Source of the DNA: Paguma larvata
Lineage: Eukaryota; Chordata; Mammalia; Carnivora; Viverridae
Direction of reading: 5' to 3'
Assembly: GCA_030068075.1 (NCBI GenBank)
Contig: CM057830.1
Location: 25,886,247-25,950,246 of the forward strand
DNA: 64,000 bases
The position numbers and the translations under genes are program-made. Positions 1-11,315 of the stretch are shown here, in pieces. The notes under the pieces are model-generated. The model saw only the letters and a program-made list of their open reading frames with translations. It had not been told where the DNA came from and ran no database searches. Each line of letters begins with the position of its first letter. Position 1 is the first letter of the stretch.

Positions 1-1012
1 ATACAAACAAGAATAACTGTACGAGTTAACAGGCTGTGTTCTCTTCTGTCCGAAGAGGTGTTAAATTAGAAACAGACAACAAAGGGGGAAAAGATCAATA
101 TGTTTGTACTGACAGAGCTGATCGTTGAAAATTGGGTTTGACCTAAGATTTTCAGACCCAATAACTCTTACTCTGACAGTCTAGATCACATTTGTAAGTG
201 ATATTCCTTATTTCCAAATGATGTTCAGGAAAGCCAATATATCTGTCTAAGCTATCATTCAAGTATTTACACGTTACTTTTCACATATGAAGCCACGTTT
301 TAAGATAAATGAGACCCAAACATGTGGGGTGTTTTTCCTCATATATTCTGTATTACGCGGGAAACTCATTGGCTCTCTCATAGCCATATATATTTATCTG
401 AAAGCCTCTGGTCCAAAGAACGATTATTTTTGCATTTGTTAACACCGACTGGAGGTCAAAAACTTGATACCATAATTATTATAGCAATAAAATTATGAAT
501 ATTTACATGTGTGGTGCCCGATTGTCCAAATCTCATGTTACACTTATAATAAATACATCTAGGGAAACTGCTACATGAATTTTAAAAGCAGTTTTAAGTC
601 CATTATGGAAATTAAAGAATACATGGTATAAAACATCTAATGGCACGTAGATCTGAAAAAAGAATTGAAGACATAGAAAAGAAGCTGACTTCTCTTTTGG
701 TTAGTACCAATTGCAGGGCCCGTAATTTAACATTTCAGCTCCATAGCAAGGAAGACAATTTAAATAGGCAAATTATATGTGTAAGTTTCACAATATTTTG
801 TAACAAAGTAATTGCCTATATTAATAGGCCAGAGCTACATAAAAGCTCCTTAGGCGACATTCTTTTGAAACTAAGTATCTTGATGCATATTTTATTCTTG
901 AAACTCATATGCAGACTTTTATACTCAAGGAGTCTTGAATCCTGAGTCACTTTTCAGCTCACCATCTATTTGGCCCTCACTTGGAATCATTTAAGTCTAG
1001 GTTAGTTCTCAA

Positions 1013-1199
1013 TGGAGTGGTTCTCAAACTGAGTCCCCAGATCATTAGCATCAATGCTACCAAAAAACTTCTTAGACATGCAAACTTTAGGGCTCACTGA
1101 ATCATAATCTCCATGGGAGGTGGGCGGGGGGTGGATAGACCGAAATCTGTGTTTTAACAATTCCTCCAAGTACACAAAGGTTTGAAAGTCACTGCTCTT
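1013..1199. mobile_element. MER5A-like nonautonomous hAT DNA transposon
   Basis: The left end reads GTGGTTCTCAAACTG and the right end is its approximate inverted complement, GTTTGAAAGTCACTGCTC. The interior matches the family pattern: an atgcaaactttagggctcac-like segment, a GGTGGGCGGGG block, then AATCTGTGTTTTAACAA. The length of about 187 bp is typical for a full MER5A. It is old and diverged and encodes nothing. Confidence 0.82.
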
Positions 1200-1234
1200 G
1201 ATTCTCACTTCCTTTTCATTCCCACAGATACCCC

Positions 1235-1700
1235 TTCATTTTAGGTACTCACTGTTTCACACCTAGACTATTGCTATGACTTCCTAATTGGATTCCCTAC
1301 TTCCTGTTATTATTCAGTTGAATTCTTTTCACAACCACTGGGGCATTAATCTTTCAACAGGGCATGAAAAACAACAACAACAAAAAAACATTATGAACTC
1401 CTCATTGCCTTTTGAATTAAGCATAAACTATTAGTCTGCTTATCATGACCTCTCCACACTGTGTCTAATCATCCTTCACAGTCTTATCATTCACAACTAA
1501 GCTTCATGCTCCATGCTCTACATTTTGTAAGTAAACTGAATGTAGTCTCCACTGAGCCCTCCATACACTCTTGAGCTTTTTCATAGGTTTATCCCAAATT
1601 GTTACCTCCTCCATTTTGCTAGAGCAGCTGCTAAATTCACTTAGCATACACTCATTCTTGGCCCAGTATCCATGAACCTAACTCGCTCCACCATTAAATG
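1235..1700 (+). mobile_element. L2-type LINE remnant
   Basis: Degenerate matches to the L2 3' region run in order: CCTAGACTATTGCTATGACTTCC (family: a dinucleotide-shifted 'gactactgcaatagcctcc'), then a region with GGGCATTAATCTTTC, a block about cattatgaactcctcattgc, and a later TCATGACCTCTCCACACTG. No coding capacity remains. The assignment is from memory of the family consensus, so the borders are approximate. Confidence 0.55.
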
Positions 1701-2574
1701 GTAAGCTCCGTGAATCCATCACATCTTACCTAGCAATACAGGTACCACAGAACCAAACACTGTGATCTGAAATAGTACATGGTTGGTAAGAGACCATTCA
1801 TATTGGTCTCTTTCTCCAACAGTTTCTTCATTAATTCCTTAAGATCTACCTCAACTATCATCTCTCTCAAAATGTGGACTCCCTTCTCCAACTTGGCTTC
1901 TCCCAACACGGAGAGGGACAGAGATGCCATAAGGAACAGGACTAAGTAGTTAGTTTATTTCTGCCCTCTATGCATCTGTTTCCTGTCATCTTCTTTTCCT
2001 GATAGTATCTTCCTCACAGCACCCTGCTAAACCACCATGTTCAGATGCCCTAAAACAAAAAGAGATGTGATGTGTTGTCTTTCCCCGGTGATTCCATCAA
2101 CTTACTCAGGGTTAGGAAGTTACCGCTGATTCCTTTTGATAATTCTCACCATCTCCAAAAAAAGAGCCATCTCCACAAACTGATTGCAAACAGATTAGGA
2201 GGGATTAAGCTTTCTCAAAGCAATCAGATACTACCGATAAACCTCAATGAAATGGGAAGAGGTATAATGTATTTTAAAGGTCATATATGGGGCAAGCAGA
2301 ACTTCCAGCATTTCTTATACTGGCCCACTTGATAATATGTAAGGCTGGTCCTTACAATGGAAATAGCAAAGACGACTTCTTGATCCCAGCCCTTTCCAGC
2401 CGTGGTCAGAAAGAAAAACCAGCCATTCTTCCATTTCTTATTCTCATCACTTTCTCTCTCAATTTTCAAAATTCGACCATTCAAAGCTAACATATAATAT
2501 GATGGAAATGATGATTGATATTAATGACTTCACCATTTTGCATCTATATATTAAGATGCACTTTTTTTTAAATG

Positions 2575-2760
2575 CATGCTTTTACATATCCTAGACCATT
2601 TGATCTTTACCACAATTGTGAGGTTAAAATAAGACACATATCAACTTACTACTTTTTCAGAAAAAAAAACATGACTCTGAGAGGTAAAGGGTCATATATA
2701 TAATCACATTCCCAGCAAGTTTTGTGGCTTGAAGTTAAGGACTTCTTCCTTGCACCATGC
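2575..2760 (-). mobile_element. MIR-like SINE remnant
   Basis: Plus-strand text runs in the order expected for a reversed MIR: an upstream CTTTACCACAATTGTGAGGTTA block, then ACTCTGAGAGGTAAAGGGTC (family: ctcagagaggttaagtgact), then a GGACTTCTTCCTTGCACCATGCTG tail. The element is strongly diverged. Confidence 0.5.
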
Positions 2761-5700
2761 TGTTCCTCATTAAGGGTTAAAGTTACCACTGCAGAGAGCT
2801 GCATTAGATGAATAAGTCCTCAGTCAATCTAAACTGAGGACCCCAATGCTCACTGCTTTCCGGATTTTGTAATTTCTTGTCATAAACAGTCATTGCAGGG
2901 GAAATAAACTTCGTATTCTTCACCGGACATTGAATCAGGGATTGTCAGTGAGTTTACAGGATAAAATTTAGCTCTACTCAACTGCCCTTTCTAGTTAACT
3001 TTTAAAGAATTCTGAAGTTAGTTCTTCTACTGAGTCACTTTTCTACCCATATATATTCCCAACCTACTTTAATTAAATTTATCATTGTAGATTTTCTCCC
3101 AAGTTATTCTTCTAAGTGCAACTCAACCATAAGACGGGCACACTCCAATGCAATCTTACCTTGCATAAGCCCTACTGTATTAGGTCACCCTAATTTAAAA
3201 TAATGACCGGTAGGTTTGTTTGCTTATGGAGTAGGGTGATTCTGGAAGTGCTGGAATTCTCTGGGGTGACAAAATTAAATTCCTTATTGGGGCAACAAAA
3301 GATCACTGGGCTGCCAAATTTTAGAACTCTTGAAGAGCTAATCTAACTAATTCCTCCTAATTTTAACTAATCTAACCTGGAAATTTTATACTATGTTCTA
3401 TGGACATAACTTGCACCACTTAAACCTTACCACAGGAAGAAGAAAGCTACAGGGACAGAAATCCACCCATCCAGGAATACTGTTACCCATTTTATATGTT
3501 CTGTTCTCAATAATAACCCTTGGGTGCTGGGAGCGCGGGATGCATTCTTTCTAGGAATTACTAATCTAGTTTGACTTCTTTATCTTACAAACAGTAAAAT
3601 GGAATTGCAGAGAAATCACATGTTCTGCCAAATGCTGACAAAATTAGGCCTGGAATTCAGTCTTCTATATCCAATGCTCTTAATATTATACTATGTGATT
3701 GCTGGAATTACCTCATTAACTGAACATCTTCATGAAGATGTACTAGCATTGAACATATTATATGACTGTAATAACTATTAAAGCTTGTGTTTTTAAACAG
3801 ATATTTTTAAGCAAGTATTTTTTTGCATCCGTGCATAATTCCACACTCACTAGCACGGTGCAATGAATAAATCAGCAAAATGTCAGGTAAGCTTTATCTC
3901 CATGTTTTTTGTTTCATCGTGATGACAGAACATAATTATCTTTCAAAGCCCCGCAGTGGGATCACTACTGCATCCAGTCATCTTTATTAATTTAGAGAAG
4001 AAGGAGTGCTTTGAAAAGTGACAAGGTGATTCTCTAGTTAATCAATCTATAATCGAAAATATTGATTTAAAATTTCATTTATGCCATTCTTCAGTACGGA
4101 GAAAAATAGAAGTGCATCAAGTGGCTCTCCTTATACATGACGTATGGAAGTAACTCACAAATCTGTACAGAATATAGAATGCAAACTCACAAACTTCTCT
4201 TGGCCATGCTAAGTCTGTCAGCTTCTATCATGCAAGGTTGAATTCCACTGATATTTCAGCACCTACTAGTCACAATCATGTGACACTCGTCTCAATCTAC
4301 TACTGAAAAGATCGAGAAAATAATACCCTGTTTTCTCTTAAATATTCTATAGCTTACTGATATGTATAACAGGAAGAACACAAAACCTAGTCATGAAGGA
4401 TTAGCATCCATTTTTTAAGATGACTGAAATAGCCTTTGGTTGTTTAGATATTACATGTTCTGAGGATAATCTTGAGAAGGAAAAACAATTGTCTTAGGCA
4501 GCAGAGTAAATACTTCCGAAAACAATTATATGATCTGAAAATAAAATTTTGGAGCCTTTCAGATATTTTCCAGGTGAGGATGGCTTTCTCAAAAGAGCAC
4601 ATGAATGAGTAGCAGGAACTTGTTAACGTAAACATTACAAAGAAGCAGCGATGAATTAAGTAAGCTAACACCTTTTGGCTTTGGGAAGGTGAGCCTTGAG
4701 GATAACTATGTTTCATGCATATAAAGTATTAGAAATGCATACCATGTTTCCATATATTTTAGAAACTCTTTTAAATATGTACTAGTACATGTAACAGTGA
4801 TACACTGGAATGCCTTAGAAAATGTAGCAATTGTAAATCATGCTATTATGGGTGCCCGTATTTAACAAAATGATTTTCAAACATATTCTCCTATTCTTCC
4901 AGGAGTCAGCACTTACCTGACATTACATCATATTTTCTCACAAGTATTTCAAGAACGTTTCTCTCATTTAAGCTTACTTATAGCAATTATCTGTATATGT
5001 AAATACATATCTTTGTTTTACATACATTTTTGTGTTTGAAAGCATATCATATATATTGAAAAATGTGTCGAATGACATTTTAGAAAATTTGGGGTAGTTC
5101 CTTGCAATTTGACGCTCACCCGAAAGAGTTGAATTTCTATATTTTTATGTATTTTTGCAAGCGACCTATTAGATAAGATTTTTGTCTTCATTAAATGTTA
5201 CACAAATATAAAGGATTATCATGCAAAAGTTCCATATACCCTGGTTTTTCATTAAATAGAATAAATATAAACAGACATATAAAATTACAAAATTACGTTA
5301 TATAAGCTTTGCAATTATTTGTTTTTATGGCTTGAGCATGTCATTATAGCCTAATGGATTTTGTCACAGTAAGTATCGGCAATTGGCAAGAGCAAGTTAA
5401 ATACACACACATACACACATGTGCACAACCGATAAAGAGATACAAACACCCTAGATCATGCAGGAGATGTACAAGGCCCCGTTTTGGATGCGTGATCCAT
5501 ATTACACACAAGCAATATTATATTTGGCAAAAGAAGTCAGCAGTGCTTTCCTTAGATGGATGTCTTTTGTGCTTTTTTTGTTATTGTTGTTGGCCTGCAG
5601 CATGCTATTTGTTACTTTGCTGTAGGTTACCCCTGAAAGTACGCATGTAAACCAGTACAGATCGCAGTTCTAGAATAGCTGTGGCATGAAAAGAAAAATG

Positions 5701-5914
5701 ACAGAGAGAAGGAGACAGGGAGACTGGTGGAGGGAAGTGGGGAGAGACTGATCTCCCATGAGATTCAGTGGTAAAATTTCCTTAAATACATTTTGGCCTT
5801 CATTTTCGTTTTGAAAACCTTGCCGTGGGGGTCGCCTGCCCCCTTCAGAGTACTGCGCAACCTTCGCAAGAGATCATTTATCACTAGTTTCCACCTTGGA
5901 GCAGATCTTCCTAC

Positions 5915-6085
5915 CTTTCCAGTCTTAATTCTGTGAGAAATGGCTGCAAATCGATGGTTGAGCTCTGAGATTTTGGGCTCTACTACTTTCCTGCAGTGGT
6001 CGCCGCGGTTGGCCATCAGGGTTGCTGCTTGGTCTCGTGTGGAATCCACCTTTGGGCGTATGTCATTCATTTCAGCCTTTAAACG
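5915..6085 (-). CDS. DMD: dystrophin exon 37
   Basis: 171 nt, 57 codons, phase 0 at both ends, matching the expected exon 37 length. It encodes RLKAEMNDIRPKVDSTRD at the start and ends HRFAAISHRIKTGK, the last helical part of about spectrin repeat 13 (human residues about 1719-1775). The acceptor is AATATAG and the donor is AAG/GTAGGA. The reading frame is intact. Differences from the remembered human protein include L to M, N to T, L to V and Q to K, all mild. Upstream in the transcript, intron 36 carries a long pyrimidine-rich stretch (6,137-6,270), longer than the usual tract. Confidence 0.97.
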
Positions 6086-7632
6086 CTATATTCCGTGAGC
6101 AAGAGACAGGGCTTTAAGTTAGTAATTACGTGGAGGTTGAGAGACAGCAAGAGACTGAGAAAAAGAGAGAATGAGTACATGCAGAGGAAGAGAGAGGGAA
6201 GAAAAAAGTCAACTTCCATCAAACAGTGGAGTAGAGAGGGAATGCGTGTGATCTTGGGGATATTGGTCAATGCCCTTGTCTAAGTGTGATCTATGCTTAT
6301 TTAAAGTGTTTACTTAGTCTGAGGAGGGACGAGAGATGTTTTCTTGACTACTCTTTGTTGCCTGCATCCACTGTGATGTTTTTTATTTAGTCTTATTTTA
6401 TCTTCGCTTTACTCAATTTCATAGCTGTGGGATAAACTTAATGTAGGCTCGGGAAGAAGGGTAGCTGAAGAACAATTTTCTTTTCCTTCCTAGGTGCCAT
6501 GGGGAAAAAAACGGACTTTCGAACAGATAAGAATTCTGTGTCAAAGACAGAGAGATTCACGAAAGTTCTGTCTGACTCAAGAGGCCAGGGAGGCTGTAAG
6601 TGAAATAAGTCAGCTCGTATTATTCCAAAGACCTTGAAGGAAATGTAACCAGAAGATGGTATTCCTTAACTACATATCGAAGGGCAAGAGAGAGCAAAGT
6701 AAGGTACACACAAGACAGTGAATATGTTTTGGGGATAGCCTGAAACATATCAACAGTCTTTCATTAGAAGTGAATTGTAATCTTTGGAAAATAAGCATAT
6801 CATTAAAAAAAAAAAAAAGAAACGAATGAATCATACAGAGAGAAGCTACAAATTTGAGTGTTCTTTAAGTAGTAACCCACTAGTTAAATACAATTTTTTC
6901 ATTGAAACACAAAAAGGACTCATTAACTTAAATGAAGTTCATTAAAATTCAAGTCTTCCTATTTAATTAAGATGTTATCGAATAGAGAAAATATAGCATC
7001 AATACGACAAATTCGCACATTATACCTCTCATATCCTTTTATAGGCACCATCTTTAAAAAGTAAAAATTAAGTTGCCTTTGAGAAAGATGACTTAAGATG
7101 TCCTAGTAATTGGATAGAATACACAAAAAGAGAAAACGAAGCCATGTTTACTTTACATATAGTGAAAAAGAAAAAGCATCCAGTTTTATATAAGCCCAAT
7201 ATTGTTACTGATTACTAAGATTTGGATTACACACACAAGATGCCCAGATGTTTGGATTTCAGTTTTTACTCAGAATGGGCTGTGGTTGATACTGGAAAAT
7301 GGATTCTTGTGTTAGATATAAGAACGTACTACTACTAGTAAAACGGGCAGGCGTTGGCAAAATGACACTAAAATAAATCCTGGCATGCCTTTCTCGTCAG
7401 AGATTAAATTTTCCATAATGAGCCGAGAGGTGGATATGGAGAGATAGCTAGATTACAAGACTCTTCAAAGTTATTAACTCCCATTTGACTTAAGGAAGCA
7501 GGGAGAGAAGGAAAGTAGAAAGGGAGGAAGGAAGGAAGGGAGAATTTTTTCACTCTTATTAAGAAGTCCTTGATGATCGACATAATTGTTGTGCAGTGAT
7601 AAAATTACTTTTCATAATATTTTATTTGCTAC
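6086..7632 (-). other. DMD: DMD intron 36
   Basis: 1,547-bp intron between exons 36 and 37, bounded by GTAGCA (donor) and AATATAG (acceptor). It contains a pyrimidine-rich block in the transcript sense (6,137-6,270), an A14 run near 6,786 and a GGAA-rich microsatellite near 7,493-7,540. I see no mobile element with clear borders and no coding sequence. Confidence 0.9.
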
Positions 7633-7761
7633 CTTAAGTATGTCTTCCTTTTGCTGAGGTTTCTTTTTCTCAGTTTCGTCCAAAAGTGCATCAGCCTGAA
7701 TGATCCAGTTTGTGATGTAATCCACATTCTGGTCAAAGTTTTCCATGTGTTTCTGGTATTC
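7633..7761 (-). CDS. DMD: dystrophin exon 36
   Basis: 129 nt, 43 codons, phase 0, matching the expected exon 36. It encodes EYQKHMENFDQNVDYITNWI at the start and ends KKKPQQKEDILK, helix A and the linker of about spectrin repeat 13 (human about 1676-1718). The repeat-hallmark tryptophan is present (ITNWII). The acceptor is AACTTTAAG and the donor is AAG/GTAGCA. The frame is intact. Substitutions relative to the remembered human sequence include T to N, H to Y, K to N, T to A, S to T and V to I. Confidence 0.97.
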
Positions 7762-8072
7762 CTTAAAGTTACAGAGACATACCATGACATACCATTGGCG
7801 AGGCAACATTATTAACAGATTTGTTCTGCTTTCCACAATATTAAAAAGACACAAAAAAGTAGCATGATTCAAATGACACTTAGGTGTGGTCTCCATACGC
7901 AATACAGCACAGACATGGAAAAATATTAAAATCTAGTTGCAGATGTTGAATTAAGGGCCACCATTTGTGTGGAGCTGAGCAATTTGCAGACACAAATATT
8001 ATTATTCGGAGCATATGTAATTTCTTTCTCATAATGGAGAGGGCATGAAAATCCTCTGCCCTCTTCTCTTAC
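7762..8072 (-). other. DMD: DMD intron 35
   Basis: A short 311-bp intron between exons 35 and 36, with donor GTAAGA and acceptor TTTAAG. It contains no repeat or coding signal that I can see. Confidence 0.93.
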
Positions 8073-8251
8073 CAGCAAAAGGTTTAACCACTCTTCTGCT
8101 CGCGAAGTGACAGCAATCCAGTTACTGTTTAGAAGACTCAGTTTATCTTCCACCAAGGTCTCCTTCTTGCCCAAAACTGTTTTCAAGGCCTCTCCTAGCT
8201 CTGTGACACTCTTTAGGTGACCTTCTGTTTCTCAATCTCTTTCTGAGTAGC
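8073..8251 (-). CDS. DMD: dystrophin exon 35, frameshifted by a 1-nt deletion
   Basis: This is clearly exon 35 (about spectrin repeat 12, human residues about 1616-1675), but it is 179 nt instead of the 180 needed for phase 0 to phase 0. The first ten codons read ATQKEIEKQK (8,251-8,222). The next expected codons are VHLK, but the sequence reads GTCACCTAAAG, so the direct frame gives V-T-stop, with the TAA at 8,215-8,213. One base is missing between 8,220 and 8,219. From 8,219 to 8,073 the shifted frame is fully open for 49 codons and matches dystrophin closely (HLKSVTELGEALKTVLGKK at its start, ending EEWLNLLL, with the repeat tryptophan in NSNWIAV). The acceptor is CACAG and the donor CTG/GTAAGA; both look normal. 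The exon is therefore not decayed apart from this one base. Confidence 0.95.
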
Positions 8252-10991
8252 CTGTGAAAAGGACAGCATTTGAGCTTGGAGTAATATGTTAAAGACTTAA
8301 GATTTAATACTTTTGAAATGACTGTGTATATGGTTACTATAGTAAGATTTTTCAAGGATTTAAACCTTCAATGTGTCTTTATGGGTGACAGAAATCACAC
8401 CATAAATATTGTAGTTTCCTTACTGGGTATATATAAACATACAGGTATAGGTAAACATGATTATGTGTATTTGTGACTGTATACATTTAACAGATACACA
8501 TACATATTGTCCTTTGAAATATATTTATATTTACTTAATTTGTAAATACACTGAGTAAAATCAGGCCTTAGAGACCTTTATCTACAAAGAAACAACTTCT
8601 TTTAAAAAAGTCAGTTAATTACAGCACTCTTGTATTTCTACAGCAGAAATTTTCAGCATTTTGGTGTCACAAACCTATTTGGAAGCTCATTAAACTTAAG
8701 GACTCTTCCTCATAATAATATTTTTAAAGCCAACTTTAAACCCATCAGATTTTAAGGAAAATGAATTATACTGGAATACAATATATAAAATATCTTTTTC
8801 CAACTTGTAAGACTGTAATATCTATTGTCTTTCCTAACATTTGTAACTAGAGTAATTAAGCATCAAATCTTTAGGATAATTTCAAAGCACTGGTGACCAT
8901 AACTGGCATCTTGAAATACATACAACGAATAGAATGTAATATAAAATTATCTGTTCTCTCTACTGGTGGCAAAGTCACAGGAACTGCTGATATTCCTGAG
9001 GTCTGTTGCTCACATTTCATAACAGGAAAAAAAAAAAGAGCTTAATTTCAATTAGCGATCCACGAAAATGAAGAAGTAATATTAAAATCCTAGGGGATTC
9101 TCTCCTAAGAGAGCACCACAGCTTTCTAAGTCTTGATTTATAAAACATGAAAACAAGCATGTTTAGTATTAGAAATAAGGCAGAAAGTTGTTAGAAAAAC
9201 TGATCCTAGTACAAATGTTTACTGTCGGCTCCACCTCCAGCCCTTTTCTTGGGATCTATCATGGCTGACCAGGCGACCATCTTACACCTCCCTGTCTCTG
9301 CCCCAGTTCCTTTCTTGTCCACGTCCAGTGGTTGGACATTCACTAGGGGATAAGGCAGAGCAGATCCTCTAAAGAAGTTTAACTAAGAGATACAAAGACT
9401 GTGATAAGACACTAGCTTGGAAGTCACTCAGAACTGAAACTGATGTCTTCACCACAGGAAACATAAGTTTACAAAGAGGCAAATGAAACCTATGCACCGA
9501 GAGTAAGAGGGGTGGTCCATGTAATCGAAAGAGACGGTCTCTATGAAGCCAGCTTATAGCTCATTTCTAACTCCTTGATGCTCTCACCGTATCTTCACTG
9601 TCTTTATAATATGCCTGAATAATTGCCGTGGCTGGCTTTCCTTCACACTATCTGGCCCCGTTGCCCTCAAAACTACTATGTATACACGTTTTGTTTTTGC
9701 TTTTCACATCACATAAGTAGGGGGACTAAATGAGGCAAAAAGATTGTATAAAGTAATCTGTATACAAAAGACCCATGCACTCATTGGCTACCGTCTAGAG
9801 GCTTCCCTGTAATGAAGCTGTCATGTATACTATGTGAGTGATCTTAGCAACACAGAAGGAATTCCTTCGTGTATCAATCATAAAAGTTACTGAGCTCCTA
9901 CTAAAAACATCACTGTTGTTGCATTGACATTGGTGATTCTACTTAATGTCTTTACAGAAATTATGAGAAATGCCTCTTTTTCAGGAAAAATATCCCCTCT
10001 GGAGTCTGACTTGTGAGTGGTCATGGGCTAGATTTCAGCCCTTTCATTCCTTTCCTCTGCAACCTCGTGTAGTATACAACATTCACAGCCTTACATGGTG
10101 GCCACTGTTCCAGCCACTGTGAGTAAAATGACAGAGCAAGTCCCTACCTTTATAAAATTTATACTCGAGATGTGTTTGTCAAAGATACGGAAAGATAGGC
10201 AAATGAGCATTGCCTACTTCCTGCATTCATTCCAGACTAGTGGCTTGTCACTAGAGTTAACTTTTTCATAAAGGTAACACCTCACAGAGTTGAATCTTAC
10301 TTTGTATTTGGATTGTTAATTACATCTTAAAATGTCTTAAAGGTGACACAGTGTTTTGGCTTTGGTGTAAAAAATTGTTGTGTACACAGACATTTGTCTC
10401 TTCTATGCCAGGCGATGCGCCTAAGGGCTGTGTGAATTTCCAAATCTCAGAAGGGCTGGAGTTTTGAATTCAGGGAATATCGTTGCCAATAGTTCATGGA
10501 TCACAACCAACTATTATGGATTAAACATTTGCCAAAATTCTACAGCTAATTTTCAAGAGAAAGTGTTTAATATCCAGGGATACTTCACTCAGTTAATGAA
10601 AAGAATAAAACAGGAAATGTAGATAATTTCTAGTGCGACTTTAGCTTCCTCAATATTTTAAGACAGGATTCAAAGGTATTAAAGTTATCTCCATCATGAA
10701 TATGAGCTTGAAAAAAAAAAAAAGCAGTGATCATCATAATGGGTCATAACTGCTTATGTCCAAAAGTGACTCGTGAGAAAATTTACACTCTAACTGTAAA
10801 AAAACCTAGTGTTAAAGCCTTACATATGGTATTCAGGAATGAACTGACATTAAGTCATTTGTATAAATGCTATTTTTTCATTAGGAAACAATACTGTGCT
10901 CATTGAATGGATTTTTAAGTTTTCCCTACAAAAGTATTTTTTACAATAGCTTCAGTGTAGAAAATAGATTTATTTTAAATTAAGGGTATAC

Positions 10992-11315
10992 TAAGCGAAG
11001 TAAGTCAGAGAAAGTCAAATACATGATTTCACTCATATGTGGAATTTAAGAAACACAAGAGATGAACAGAGAGGAAGGGAAGGAAAAATAAGATAACAAC
11101 ACAGAGGGAGGCAAACCATGAGAGACTCTTAAATACAGAACACAAACTGAGGGCTACTGGGGGGGGGTGGGCTGAATGGGTGATGGGCATTAAGGAGGGC
11201 ACTGGTTGGGATGAGCACTGTTTGTTACATGTCAGTGAAGAATCGTTGGGATCTGCTCCAGAAATCATTACTACAGTGTGTATTAACTAAGTTGAATTTA
11301 AATTAAAACAATTAA
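10992..11315 (+). mobile_element. L1 3'-end fragment (carnivore type)
   Basis: The text follows the carnivore L1 3' UTR: AAGCGAAGTAAGTCAGAGAA, then ATTTCACTCATATGTGGAAT, GGGCATTAAGGAGGGCACTG, a GATGAGCACTG block and a final TTGAATTTAAATTAAAAC tail. It is 5'-truncated and antisense to dystrophin transcription. A G9 run sits at about 11,159-11,167. Confidence 0.85.

Larger units (their letters stand above)
1..5914 (-). other. DMD: DMD intron 37 (partial)
   Basis: AT-rich intronic sequence downstream of exon 37. I searched the minus strand for exon 38 (starting ASIPLKELEQ) and did not find it, so it should lie to the left of base 1. The stretch holds a MER5A-type element, an L2 remnant and a MIR-like remnant (listed separately). 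It also holds a short (CA) run near 5,403-5,420 and a purine-rich tract at 5,686-5,750. Bases 1-1,000 and 2,770-5,680 contain nothing else I recognise. The open frames there (for example 640-945 plus, 1,730-1,930 minus) look like chance. Confidence 0.85.

Noticed and set aside
1730..1930. Helical-looking minus-strand frame (KELMKKLLEKE) as a candidate for dystrophin exon 38
   Set aside because: It does not match exon 38 (ASIPLKELEQ...), lacks flanking splice sites at the right phase and contains only chance charged residues.
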